Below, in pieces: positions 15,737 to 24,871 of a stretch of 64,000 nucleotides of DNA. The notes under the pieces were generated by a model. It was not told the origin of the DNA. It did not search any database and saw nothing but the letters and a program-made list of their open reading frames with translations. The stretch comes from Gaetbulibacter sp. S0825 (lineage in GTDB: Bacteria; Bacteroidota; Bacteroidia; Flavobacteriales; Flavobacteriaceae): positions 124,001 through 188,000 of the forward strand of contig NZ_JAATJT010000002.1 of NCBI RefSeq assembly GCF_011777505.1, read 5' to 3'. A program made the position numbers and the translations under genes. The stretch's first letter is position 1; every line of letters begins with the position of its first letter.

Positions 15737-17914
15737 TTATTGTTGAGCTGTTTCTACTTTAATATCTGTACCTAATCGCTGTAAGTAAGCAATTAAAGCA
15801 ACTATTTCTCTATTACGCATTTCAACAAAACCTTCGCCTGCATTAGCTTTATCATTTTCATAATTTGCTAAGAAGTCAGGATCTGTTTTAAGGTTCTCCT
15901 CAATTTGAGTTCCTTGAGCTAGCATACTCTCTTGAGCATTAGCTATATCTTCTTCAGAGTATGGAACACCTAGTGTTGCCATAACTTCCATTTTCTTTTC
16001 GGTTTGAGATTTGTTAAGCTCGTCAGTTATTAACCACTGATAGCGAGGCATGATAGAACCAGATGATGTACTTTGTGGATCGTACATGTGGTTAAAGTGC
16101 CAACTGTCGTTATACTTCCCACCAATTCTATGAAGATCAGGTCCAGTACGCTTACTTCCCCAAAGGAATGGGTGATCATAAACATATTCACCAGCTTTTG
16201 AATATTCTCCATAACGTTCCACTTCACTTCTAAAAGGACGAATCATTTGAGAGTGACATGTATTACAACCTTCTCGTATATAAATATCTCTACCTTCTAG
16301 TTCAAGAGGCGTGTAAGGTTGTACACTACTTATGGTTGGAATGTTAGACTCCACCATAATTGTTGGTATAATTTGCACTATACCACCAATTAAAATAGTT
16401 ACTGTTGCTAATAGTGTTAATTGTACTGGTCGACGCTCTAACCAAGTATGCCAACCTTCTCCAGAAGTACGTTTTTTTGTTACTCTTGTTAAGGCTGGAG
16501 CTTCGGCTAATTCGTCTTCTACTTTACTTCCAGATCTTCTAACAGTTAGAATTATGTTATAGACTAAAATAAATGTTCCAACTAAGTATAAAGTACCACC
16601 AATAGCTCTCATCCAATACATTGGCATAATTTCGGTTACAGTTTCTAAGAAGTTACCGTAAACTAAAGTTCCATCTGGATTAAACTGCTTCCACATACTT
16701 GCTTGAGTAAACCCAGCAACATACATTGGTAAAGCATAAATAATAATACCTAATGTGCCTAACCAAAAGTGTAAATTGGCTAAACCAGTAGAGAATAACT
16801 TTGTTTTAAATAATCTAGGAATTAAATAGTAAATGATACCAAATGCCATAAAACCGTTCCAGGCTAAAGCACCAACGTGAACGTGAGCAATAATCCAATC
16901 TGTATAGTGAGCAATTGCATTTACATTTTTAAGAGATAGAGTTGGACCTTCGAAAGTTGCCATACCATAACCAGTAATAGCTACTACCATGAATTTTAAA
17001 ACAGGATCTGTACGTACTTTGTCCCAAGCTCCTCTTAGAGTTAATAAACCATTAATCATACCACCCCAAGAAGGCATTAAAAGCATAACTGAAAACACAA
17101 CACCTAAATTTTGTGCCCAATCTGGTAGAGCTGTATATAATAAATGGTGAGGTCCTGCCCAAATATATAGGAATATTAACGACCAGAAATGCACAATAGA
17201 TAGTCTATATGAATACACAGGTCTGTTAGCTGCTTTAGGTACAAAATAATACATCAACCCAAGGAAAGGTGTTGTTAAGAAAAACGCAACGGCATTATGA
17301 CCATACCACCACTGTACAAGTGCATCTTGTACACCAGCATATACCGAATAACTCTTCATTGCCGAAACTGGTAATTCTAAACTATTAAAAATATGCAGAA
17401 CAGCTACAGTTACAAAGGTTGCTAGGTAGAACCAAATAGCAACGTATAAATGACGTTGTCTTCTTTTTAAAATGGTCCAAATCATATTTACACCAAATAC
17501 TACCCAAACTAGTGCAATAGCTATATCTATTGGCCATTCTAATTCTGCGTATTCTTTTGAGGTTGTTAAACCCATTGGTAATGTAATTGCGGCTGCAACA
17601 ATTATTAATTGCCATCCCCAAAAGTTAATATTACTTAAAAGATCACTCGCCATACGTGTTTTTAATAGACGCTGTAGCGAATAGTAAATTCCTGCAAACA
17701 TGGCATTTCCAACAAACGCAAATATTACTGCATTTGTGTGAAGTGGACGTAAACGGCCAAAACTTAACCATGATACTCCATTGGTCATGTTAGGGAATAA
17801 AAACAAGAGGGCCACGATGAGACCTACTAGCATTCCAACAACTCCAAATATTATTGTAGCATAAAGGAATTTGGTAACGATTTTATTATCGTAATGAAAC
17901 TGTTGCATTTCCAT
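15737..17914 (-). CDS. ccoN: CcoN-CcoO fusion, catalytic core of cbb3 cytochrome oxidase
   Basis: A 725-residue fusion. Residues about 1-480 are CcoN, the 12-helix haem-copper oxidase subunit, with RPLHTNAVIFAFVGN, QWWYGHNAVAFFLT (copper and haem His) and IAHVHVGALAWNG (haem His pair). Residues about 510-725 are CcoO: one helix, then the c-haem site C550-N-T-C553-H554 in REGCNTCHSQMIRPF and the axial Met in GSIMPRYQWL. It reduces oxygen to water at low oxygen while pumping protons. The fused form is typical of Bacteroidota. It starts 31 bases after ccoS and belongs to the same operon. Confidence 0.95.
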   Translation of the reverse strand: MEMQQFHYDNKIVTKFLYATIIFGVVGMLVGLIVALLFLFPNMTNGVSWLSFGRLRPLHTNAVIFAFVGNAMFAGIYYSLQRLLKTRMASDLLSNINFWGWQLIIVAAAITLPMGLTTSKEYAELEWPIDIAIALVWVVFGVNMIWTILKRRQRHLYVAIWFYLATFVTVAVLHIFNSLELPVSAMKSYSVYAGVQDALVQWWYGHNAVAFFLTTPFLGLMYYFVPKAANRPVYSYRLSIVHFWSLIFLYIWAGPHHLLYTALPDWAQNLGVVFSVMLLMPSWGGMINGLLTLRGAWDKVRTDPVLKFMVVAITGYGMATFEGPTLSLKNVNAIAHYTDWIIAHVHVGALAWNGFMAFGIIYYLIPRLFKTKLFSTGLANLHFWLGTLGIIIYALPMYVAGFTQASMWKQFNPDGTLVYGNFLETVTEIMPMYWMRAIGGTLYLVGTFILVYNIILTVRRSGSKVEDELAEAPALTRVTKKRTSGEGWHTWLERRPVQLTLLATVTILIGGIVQIIPTIMVESNIPTISSVQPYTPLELEGRDIYIREGCNTCHSQMIRPFRSEVERYGEYSKAGEYVYDHPFLWGSKRTGPDLHRIGGKYNDSWHFNHMYDPQSTSSGSIMPRYQWLITDELNKSQTEKKMEVMATLGVPYSEEDIANAQESMLAQGTQIEENLKTDPDFLANYENDKANAGEGFVEMRNREIVALIAYLQRLGTDIKVETAQQ

Positions 17915-17945
17915 AATTAAATTGTGTTATTCTAATTGGTTAGTA

Positions 17946-18110
17946 TTATTTTTTGGATTTTTCTTTAATAATTTCGTCCTCAAACAGCATTCGTACTGAA
18001 TGGGTATAAGAATCGTCATACTGTCCTTTTTTTACTGCAATAATAAACGCAATAAAAAAAACCACAGCTACAGCAATACTTATAGCTAATAAAACGTAAA
18101 TGACACTCAT
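17946..18110 (-). CDS. ccoS: CcoS, small cbb3 oxidase maturation protein
   Basis: A 54-residue protein starting MSVIYVLLAISIAVAVVF, with one membrane helix, then the conserved FIIAVKKGQYDDSYTHSVRM and a charged tail EDEIIKEKSKK. The GQYDD segment is the CcoS hallmark. CcoS is needed to insert cofactors into CcoN. It is short and easily missed. It lies upstream of ccoN in the same direction and is probably the first gene of the ccoSNQPGH operon, with a -7 element and a Crp/Fnr-type palindrome ahead of it. Confidence 0.9.
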   Translation of the reverse strand: MSVIYVLLAISIAVAVVFFIAFIIAVKKGQYDDSYTHSVRMLFEDEIIKEKSKK

Positions 18111-18130
18111 ACCTAATTGAGTTTAATGTT

Positions 18131-18138
18131 CAAAAATA
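18131..18138 (-). promoter_or_regulatory. -7 promoter element of the ccoS-ccoN operon
   Basis: On the minus strand TATTTTTG fits TAnnTTTG. It is 21 bases upstream of the ccoS ATG, and the centre of the palindrome at 18161-18174 falls about 40 bp upstream of the implied start site. Confidence 0.55.
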
Positions 18139-18155
18139 GTTTCATAAGCTTATCT

Positions 18156-18179
18156 AAAATATGACTTTTATCATGTTTC
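18156..18179. promoter_or_regulatory. Crp/Fnr-type palindrome upstream of ccoS-ccoN
   Basis: The core ATGA-N6-TCAT is at 18161-18174, extended by AAAAT on the left and GTTTC on the right, so the flanks are also close to symmetric. It lies between the ccoI stop and the ccoS start. The arrangement is the same as at 20609-20632 and includes the same flanking bases. Confidence 0.68.
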
Positions 18180-18183
18180 ATTT

Positions 18184-20559
18184 TTAAGTTAATTTTCTTC
18201 CTAACAGGTTAGTGGTGATGGTGGTAAAAACAACAATGCTTATGGAGCTTAAAGGCATTAAAATTGCTGCAATTACTGGTGATAATTGACCTGTTACCGC
18301 AAAATACAATCCTATTACATTATAAAAAAATGATAATAGAAAACTCCATTTAATAATTTTTATTGCAGATTTAGATATCGTTATATAACTGAATAATTGA
18401 TTGAATTTTCTAGCATCTAAAATTGCATCACAAGCTGGTGAAAATACGTTTACATTTTCTGAAATTGCAATACCAACATCACTTTGTGCCAATGCACCAG
18501 CATCATTTAATCCATCTCCAACCATCAATACTTTGGCGCCTTCACTTTGATGATATTTTATGTATTCCAATTTATCATCTGGTTTTTGGTTGAACAATAA
18601 TTTGGTCTTTGTTGGAAGCAATTTAGTTAAATTATCTTTTTCACCATCATTATCACCCGAAATTACAGCAAGGTCGTAATCTTTTTTTAATTTCTTAAAA
18701 AGTTTAGAAAGCCCTTTTCTATAATCGTTATAGAAAGTAAACTTACCCTTGTAATTATTGTTTGTGCTAATATGTACAGCTGTGTTTTTTGTAGCTAAAT
18801 CGCTACTATAACCAACAAAAGGAGCAGAGCCTACTTTTATATTTCGTGTTTTAAAAGACGCCTCAATACCTTGTCCTAAGTGTTCTTTGTAATTATCTAA
18901 AGTTACTATTTTATGTTCGTTTAAAATGTTGTATAGAGCTCTACTTAATGGGTGATTAGAGCCTCTAAGTGTGTTTTTTAATAGGCTTTCTTCCTCTATA
19001 GATAATTGTTCACCTTCATAAGTTATTTTAGAGCTTTTGTTAGCAGTAATAGTTCCTGTTTTATCAAAAATTATGGTATTTACCTTAGCCAATTGCTCAA
19101 TAATATTAGCGTTTTTTAAATAGAATTTTTTCTTTCCTAGAATACGTAATATGTTGCCTAATGTAAACGGTGCAGATAATGCTATTGCACAAGGACAAGC
19201 AATAATTAATACAGCTGTAAATACATTTAGTGCCTTACTAGAATCGTATATTAACCAAAACGTTGTTGCTAAAGCAGCAATTAAAAGAACGGCAATTGTG
19301 AAGTGTTTGCTTATTTTATTGGTTAAACTTTTAAATACATCTTCTTTGTTGGTTTTAAAAACATCATTGCTCCAAAGTTGTGTTAAATAGCTTTGTTCTA
19401 CAGATTTTAAAACTTCAACTTCAATAATACCATTTAGTTGTTTCCCGCCAGCAAAAAGTTTGTCACCCGATTTTTTTGAAACAGCTTCAGATTCACCTGT
19501 TACAAAACTATAATCAATTCTCGCATTTCCTTTCATTAAAATGCAATCTACAGGAATAAGCTCTTCGTTTCTAATGAGTAAACGATCTCCTTTTTGTATA
19601 TCATATACTTGTATAGATGATTCCTTCCCATCAATTGCTATTTTGGTGACTCCAATTGGAAAATACGATTTGTAATCTCTTTCAAAAGAAAGAAATGCAT
19701 AGGTTTTTTGCTGAAAATATTTTCCGAGTAATAAAAAGAATACCAGTCCAGTTAAACTATCAAAAAATCCTGTTCCAATATCTAAAACTATTTCGGCAGT
19801 ACTTCTTATGAAAAGTACAGAAATACCTAAGGCAATTGGTACATCTATGTTCAATAACTTTGATCGAAGACCTTTATACGCCGAAATGAAATAATCTTGA
19901 GCAGCATAAAATACAACCGGAACAGAAAAAGTAAACATTAACCACCTAAAGATATGTTTGTATTTTTCTAACCAAATTCCTTCTACTTGTAGGTACTCAG
20001 GAAATGACAAAAACATGACATACCCAAAAGCAAAACCTGCTAAACCAAGTTTATAGATAATAGATCTATCTATTTTCTTTTTACCTGATTCGTAATTTTC
20101 TAAACTTATGTATGGCTCGTAACCAATTCGGCACAAAAGATTTACTAAATCTTTGAGCGATAATTTATCGTCATTAAAAGTAATGCGAACAGTCTTTTCG
20201 CCAAAATTGACTAATGAACTGCTTACTTCTGGCAGCAGTTTGTTTAAATTTTCAAGAATCCAAATACAGGAACTGCAATGTATATGTGGAATGTATAATG
20301 ACACAATACGAATATCTCCATCATTGAACTCAAACAGTTTTTCTGTAATTTTTTCATTATCAAGAAAATCGTATTTGCCTTCAATTTCTTTTGGTGTTGC
20401 ACCTGGAGCAGTTTGCAAATCGTAATAACAACTTAAGTCGTTTACAGAAAAAATTTCGTAAACAGTTTTACAACCATTACAGCAAAAAGACTTTTTATCG
20501 AATGTGATTCCTGATTTAGAAGCGTCTAAACCACAGTGGAAACATGTTTTATGTTCCAT
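18184..20559 (-). CDS. ccoI: CcoI, copper-translocating P-type ATPase for cbb3 assembly
   Basis: I start at ATG 20559 (791 residues); a TTG at 20571 is possible but less likely. The N-terminus has a Cys-rich metal-binding part (CFHCGLDASKSG and FCCNGCKTVYE), then an HMA-like domain with HCSSC. P1B-ATPase motifs follow: C455-P-C457 in the membrane, phosphorylated D499 in DKTGTIT, and VMVGDGLNDAGALAQSD. About eight helices. It exports copper across the inner membrane for the oxidase rather than for detoxification, judged by its cco neighbours and FixI-type N-terminus. It is divergent from the Crp/Fnr gene. Confidence 0.93.
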   Translation of the reverse strand: MEHKTCFHCGLDASKSGITFDKKSFCCNGCKTVYEIFSVNDLSCYYDLQTAPGATPKEIEGKYDFLDNEKITEKLFEFNDGDIRIVSLYIPHIHCSSCIWILENLNKLLPEVSSSLVNFGEKTVRITFNDDKLSLKDLVNLLCRIGYEPYISLENYESGKKKIDRSIIYKLGLAGFAFGYVMFLSFPEYLQVEGIWLEKYKHIFRWLMFTFSVPVVFYAAQDYFISAYKGLRSKLLNIDVPIALGISVLFIRSTAEIVLDIGTGFFDSLTGLVFFLLLGKYFQQKTYAFLSFERDYKSYFPIGVTKIAIDGKESSIQVYDIQKGDRLLIRNEELIPVDCILMKGNARIDYSFVTGESEAVSKKSGDKLFAGGKQLNGIIEVEVLKSVEQSYLTQLWSNDVFKTNKEDVFKSLTNKISKHFTIAVLLIAALATTFWLIYDSSKALNVFTAVLIIACPCAIALSAPFTLGNILRILGKKKFYLKNANIIEQLAKVNTIIFDKTGTITANKSSKITYEGEQLSIEEESLLKNTLRGSNHPLSRALYNILNEHKIVTLDNYKEHLGQGIEASFKTRNIKVGSAPFVGYSSDLATKNTAVHISTNNNYKGKFTFYNDYRKGLSKLFKKLKKDYDLAVISGDNDGEKDNLTKLLPTKTKLLFNQKPDDKLEYIKYHQSEGAKVLMVGDGLNDAGALAQSDVGIAISENVNVFSPACDAILDARKFNQLFSYITISKSAIKIIKWSFLLSFFYNVIGLYFAVTGQLSPVIAAILMPLSSISIVVFTTITTNLLGRKLT

Positions 20560-20608
20560 ATACTTGCTCAAAAATACCTAACGCAAAGTTGTCAAGTTAA
20601 TGAAAATT

Positions 20609-20632
20609 AAAATATGATAATTGTCATGTTTT
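20609..20632. promoter_or_regulatory. 24-bp Crp/Fnr-type palindrome between ccoI and the Crp/Fnr gene
   Basis: The core ATGA-N6-TCAT at 20614-20627 is extended to 24 bp with AAAAT and GTTTT flanks; only a few positions break symmetry, and those are C/T transitions. For ccoI (minus strand) its centre is about 40 bp upstream of the start site implied by a near-consensus -7 element (CAACTTTG, 20584-20591). For the regulator gene the -7 element TATTTTTG (20636-20643) puts the centre near -26, which would favour autorepression. Confidence 0.7.
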
Positions 20633-20662
20633 AATTATTTTTGCATAACTTCGAAAATAGGT

Positions 20663-21340
20663 ATGAGTAAGTGCGAACAATGTATAATTAGACAATTTAA
20701 TTCTCTTAAGGCTTTGACAAAAGATGAGCTATTAAGAATTTCTGCGTGTAAAACTTCTAGAATAATTAAGAAAGGTGAGGTGATTTTTGAAGAAGGAGAA
20801 TCACTCAATGGTCTATTTTGTATTAAAGATGGCGTTTGTAAACTTACAAAGCTAAGTGCAAATGGAAAGGACCAGATAATAAAATTGGTAGAAAAAGGCC
20901 AAATTCTTGGTCAGCGTTCATTAATTAGTGACGAGCGAACAAATTTAAGAGCAACAGCTTTAAATGATATGGAGTTATGTTTTATTCCAAAGGCAGAAAT
21001 TATTGATGACTTAAAAAAGAATAATAATTTCACGATGGATATGTTAAAGGAGATGGCAGATGATTTAAGGGAAGCTGATGATGTTATTGTGAATATGGCA
21101 CAAAAATCTGTTAGACAGCGTTTAGCTGAGGCCTTATTGGATATAAATGAAAATTTTGGAACAAATCCAGATGGCACCTTGAGTGTGCTTTTGTCACGTG
21201 AAGATTTTGCAAGCATTGTTGGAACTGCAACAGAATCTGCAATTAGGGTGTTATCACAATTTAAAAAAGAAGGTCTTATCTCAGCTTTAGGTAAGCACAT
21301 TAAAATAGAAGACCTTGAAGGTTTGAAACGAGTAGAATAA
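20663..21340 (+). CDS. Crp/Fnr-family transcription regulator
   Basis: A 225-residue regulator read from ATG 20663; an upstream TTG at 20621 falls inside the palindrome and is rejected. The cyclic-nucleotide-like domain covers about 15-130 (GEVIFEEGESLNGLFCIKDG), then a dimer helix and a winged helix-turn-helix (SREDFASIVGTATESAIRVL). The recognition helix keeps Glu and Arg in E-x-x-x-R as in Fnr. The N-terminus has C4-x2-C7 but not the third closely spaced Cys of Fnr, so an iron-sulphur sensor is uncertain. It probably controls ccoI, ccoS-ccoN and the universal stress gene. Confidence 0.9.
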   Translation: MSKCEQCIIRQFNSLKALTKDELLRISACKTSRIIKKGEVIFEEGESLNGLFCIKDGVCKLTKLSANGKDQIIKLVEKGQILGQRSLISDERTNLRATALNDMELCFIPKAEIIDDLKKNNNFTMDMLKEMADDLREADDVIVNMAQKSVRQRLAEALLDINENFGTNPDGTLSVLLSREDFASIVGTATESAIRVLSQFKKEGLISALGKHIKIEDLEGLKRVE

Positions 21341-21363
21341 AACAAGTTTTATTTATAAAAACA

Positions 21364-21399
21364 AAAAAAAACGCTCTGATACTATCAGAGCGTTTTTTA
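21364..21399. terminator. bidirectional terminator
   Basis: A-run, then stem CGCTCTGATA/TATCAGAGCG with a very short loop, then a T-run. It sits between the Crp/Fnr gene and the convergent BNR gene and can serve both. Confidence 0.85.
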
Positions 21400-21415
21400 T
21401 GATTACTAAATTTAG

Positions 21416-24400
21416 TTAATCTAGTTTAAAAGATTTAACGTCTTTAAATTGCGATAAACTTAGACTTTCCATAGAAGCTTTATATAGAGTCCATTTGTCA
21501 TTAAAGAAAGTGTTTGTTTTTTCCAATACATTATTTAATGCATCTTTTGCATTTTTGAGTAAAGTACGTTCAGTAGAAGTGATACCGCTTTTTCTTGATC
21601 TAATATAAGATGCTGCGCCAAAAACACGTTGCATAACATTTACATTTGGATCACTGGTAATACCTTGTCTTTTATCAACTTTTCCAAGGTAAATTTCTAG
21701 TACTTCGTCAATACTTTTAATAATATCTTTTGAAGCCTTAATATTATCTTTATGAGCTTCTTTGTCAAGTTTTGCCAACATTTTACTATACTCCGTTGCA
21801 ATATTTTTACTTTCTACTAATTGCTTCACAGCATCGGCTGCTACTTGTGTTATTTTTTCTACTTCTTTTGAAGCGTTATAAACTTCATTAATAGAATTTG
21901 TATCAACATCAAGTCTTGGGTCTGATGCTACGGTAATATTTGTTTCCGATGTTTGGTCGCCAAAACTCATGACTACTTTGTAAGTTCCTGGTTTTACACC
22001 AACTCCTCCAGGTTCACCACGACGAGGACGAATTGTTCTTGAAGGTCTATCACCTCCTTTTTCTCTCATTCCCCATGTCCATTTATGTAAACCGCTCTCC
22101 TTTGGAGCTTTACGTTTTAAAGTTCTTATTAAGCGGTCACCATCATAAATATTCATGTGTATGGAGTCCCATTTAACTTTGTTTTCAACTTTTTCAGTTG
22201 GTTTTTCGGCTACTACATTTTTATCTTTCTTACTTTTTTTCTTTTTCTTAGAATCATCAGCCTTAGGCATCTCTTTTTTATTGTCATCAACTTTTATAAA
22301 GTATGACATGATAGCTCCACCAGAACGATTATCGCCATTATACATGGCATCTGCACCAAAACGACTTCCAGTTGGTTGTTGGTAGGCTGCTTGATATGCT
22401 ATAGGCGGATTAAATAAGGTTAGTTTATTATTTAAAACAGCTTTGTTACTAGCAATTTCACGTAACGGACGAATATCGTCAATAACCCAAGCTGCTCTAC
22501 CAAAAGTACCAATAACTAGATCATGCTCACGAGGATGAATTACTAGATCCTTAACTGATGTTGTTGGGAATCCTTTAGTCCATTTTGTCCATTTGTTTCC
22601 TGCGTCTATTGATATGTATAAGCCGTCGTCAGTTCCTAAAAACATTAGGTTTGGTTCTTCTAAATCTTCAATAATTGCAAGGGCATAACTTTCAACATCA
22701 TTACTATCTACAATTCTAGTCCAAGTCTTTCCGTAATCTTTTGTTCTATAAACATAAGGTGTGTAATTAAAACGCCTGTAATCATTTGCTACTAAAAGCG
22801 CTTCTCCTTTATTTTTATTGGATGCTTTAATTTGAGGAATCCAACTTCCTGCTGGTAACCCTTTTATATTACTTGCTACATCTGTCCAGGTTTGTCCTCC
22901 ATTTTGAGTATAATGTACGCGGCCATCGTCGGTACCAACCCAAATCATGTCTTTTTCAACTGGAGATGGTTCTATAACAAGGATAGTTGTATGGTTCTCA
23001 GCACCTGTTGCATCCATAGATAAGCCACCACTTTCGTGTTGTTTTTGCTTTTCTGGATCATTGGTAGTTAAATCTGGAGATATAGCTGTCCATGTTAATC
23101 CTTTGTCTGTTGATTTATGTACAAACTGACTTCCAAAGTAAATTGTACTATTGTCGAATGGATCAATATTAATGGCAGAATTCCAGTTGAATCTTAATTT
23201 CACATCTGGATCTGGATGCGTTGGTCTAATACTATAATTATTTCCAGTTTGCCAATCGTATCTACTTACTGACCCTTGTTGACTCATGGTAAATCCGTAA
23301 CGAGAATCGTCTCTGTCTGGGATAACATCAAAACCATCACCAAATGATATTTCTTGCCAATAAGAGTTTCTAATGCCTTGATCTCTCCATACATAAGCAG
23401 GACCTCTCCAAGAACCATTATCTTGCATTCCGCCATATACATTGTATGGGAACTCATTATCTACATTTATGTGATAGAATTGTGCTACAGGAATGTTACC
23501 TATAAAACGCCATGTTTTTCCACCATCACGTGTGATATTAAATCCACCATCGTTTCCGTCCAACATAAAACTACCATCGGTTGGATGAATCCACCAAGCA
23601 TGATGATCTGGATGCACACCATTACTAACACCATAAGCTGGCATTAATGCTGAAAAGCTCTTACCACCATCTTCACTTACATTTACATACGTAAATACTG
23701 AGTAAACACGATTTTCATTTTCAGGATCTACATGAATATCTGAATAGTAAAAAGGTCTATTTCCAATACCACCAGCACCACGACCACTAGAGTTGTCATT
23801 TACCATTTTCCAGGTAAAACCACCATCTTCACTTCTGTATAAGGCATTCTTTTTAGCTTCTATTAGTGCATATACAATATTTGGCTTATTAGTAGCAAAA
23901 CCAACACCTATTCTACCTAAATTACCTTTTGGCAAACCATCATCTGATGATAATTTTTTCCAAGTATTTCCACCATCATGAGTAATGTGTAAACCTGAAC
24001 CTTCACCACCAGAATTAAAAAACCAAGGATCACGTTTGTGTTCCCACATGGCAGCAATTAATTTGTTTGGATTTGTTGGATCCATTACTAAATCGGCTGC
24101 TCCAGTTTTATTGTTTGCAAATAGAATATTATTCCAAGTTTTTCCACCATCAGTAGTTTTATAAACACCACGTTCTGGATGTTCTCCCCAAGGCGAACCA
24201 ATGGCACCAACATACACTACATCAGGATTTGTTGGATCGATAATTACACGATGTATATGTCTTGTTTTTTGTAATCCCATTGCCATCCAGCTTTTACCAC
24301 CATCTAGCGATTTGTAAATACCATAACCACCATTTAAACTGTTACGTGGATTTCCTTCGCCAGTTCCAACCCAAATAACACTTGGGTTAGATTGTTGGAT

Positions 24401-24673
24401 AGCCACAGCACCAATGGATGCCGTAACCTCGTTATCGAAAATAGGCTCCCACTTTATGCCTCCTGAAATAGATTTCCATAGACCTCCAGAAGCTGTCCCA
24501 ACATACATAACATCAGGGTCGCTTGTAACAACATCAATAGCTGTGACACGACCAGACATACCTCCTGGACCAATATTACGAGGTTTCATGTTTTTTACTA
24601 AGTCCATTGAAAATTCCTGTGCGGAAAGTAGGGTAACACATAATAGCATTACTAGAGAAAAGAATTTTTTCAT
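21416..24673 (-). CDS. large secreted BNR/VPS10-like repeat protein
   Basis: A 1085-residue exported protein with signal peptide MKKFFSLVMLLCVTLLSAQ. I count at least eleven Asp-box (BNR) motifs of the S-x-D-x-G-x-x-W type, for example SLDGGKSW, TTDGGKTW, THDGGNTW, SEDGGFTW and STDKGLTW, across about residues 30-720. This is the sortilin/VPS10-like or glycosyl-hydrolase-like propeller common in Flavobacteriia. A Lys-rich stretch lies at about 800 (DSKKKKKSKKDK). The last ~250 residues are an Ig-like strand region followed by helices. No catalytic residues can be assigned and no T9SS tail is visible. Function unknown. Confidence 0.85.
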   Translation of the reverse strand: MKKFFSLVMLLCVTLLSAQEFSMDLVKNMKPRNIGPGGMSGRVTAIDVVTSDPDVMYVGTASGGLWKSISGGIKWEPIFDNEVTASIGAVAIQQSNPSVIWVGTGEGNPRNSLNGGYGIYKSLDGGKSWMAMGLQKTRHIHRVIIDPTNPDVVYVGAIGSPWGEHPERGVYKTTDGGKTWNNILFANNKTGAADLVMDPTNPNKLIAAMWEHKRDPWFFNSGGEGSGLHITHDGGNTWKKLSSDDGLPKGNLGRIGVGFATNKPNIVYALIEAKKNALYRSEDGGFTWKMVNDNSSGRGAGGIGNRPFYYSDIHVDPENENRVYSVFTYVNVSEDGGKSFSALMPAYGVSNGVHPDHHAWWIHPTDGSFMLDGNDGGFNITRDGGKTWRFIGNIPVAQFYHINVDNEFPYNVYGGMQDNGSWRGPAYVWRDQGIRNSYWQEISFGDGFDVIPDRDDSRYGFTMSQQGSVSRYDWQTGNNYSIRPTHPDPDVKLRFNWNSAINIDPFDNSTIYFGSQFVHKSTDKGLTWTAISPDLTTNDPEKQKQHESGGLSMDATGAENHTTILVIEPSPVEKDMIWVGTDDGRVHYTQNGGQTWTDVASNIKGLPAGSWIPQIKASNKNKGEALLVANDYRRFNYTPYVYRTKDYGKTWTRIVDSNDVESYALAIIEDLEEPNLMFLGTDDGLYISIDAGNKWTKWTKGFPTTSVKDLVIHPREHDLVIGTFGRAAWVIDDIRPLREIASNKAVLNNKLTLFNPPIAYQAAYQQPTGSRFGADAMYNGDNRSGGAIMSYFIKVDDNKKEMPKADDSKKKKKSKKDKNVVAEKPTEKVENKVKWDSIHMNIYDGDRLIRTLKRKAPKESGLHKWTWGMREKGGDRPSRTIRPRRGEPGGVGVKPGTYKVVMSFGDQTSETNITVASDPRLDVDTNSINEVYNASKEVEKITQVAADAVKQLVESKNIATEYSKMLAKLDKEAHKDNIKASKDIIKSIDEVLEIYLGKVDKRQGITSDPNVNVMQRVFGAASYIRSRKSGITSTERTLLKNAKDALNNVLEKTNTFFNDKWTLYKASMESLSLSQFKDVKSFKLD

Positions 24674-24871
24674 CTGTTTGAAAGTTTTAGTTTACTGAAA
24701 ATGAAGAAACTAAAAATTTCTACACATTCAGGAATTCGCATTAAAAATTTATCATTTTGATTGTTATGTAAATGATGAAATTTGTTTATGCTCATTTCAT
24801 TTTAATTATTGGTTAGAATTGTAAGCCTTAAAGTTAAGAAAATCTTATGGATTTTTATTAAAGAAGATATG
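24674..24871. other. intergenic region without recognised feature
   Basis: An AT-rich gap of 198 bases upstream of the BNR gene and downstream of the PepSY gene. I see no open frame, no strong hairpin and no convincing -7 element. Confidence 0.4.

Noticed and set aside
20560-20571. TTG start for ccoI
   Set aside because: ATG 20559 is only four codons inside and begins the Cys-rich N-terminus; the longer form adds nothing recognisable.
20621-20662. TTG start for the Crp/Fnr gene
   Set aside because: It lies inside the 24-bp palindrome and upstream of the -7 element, so it would not be on the transcript.
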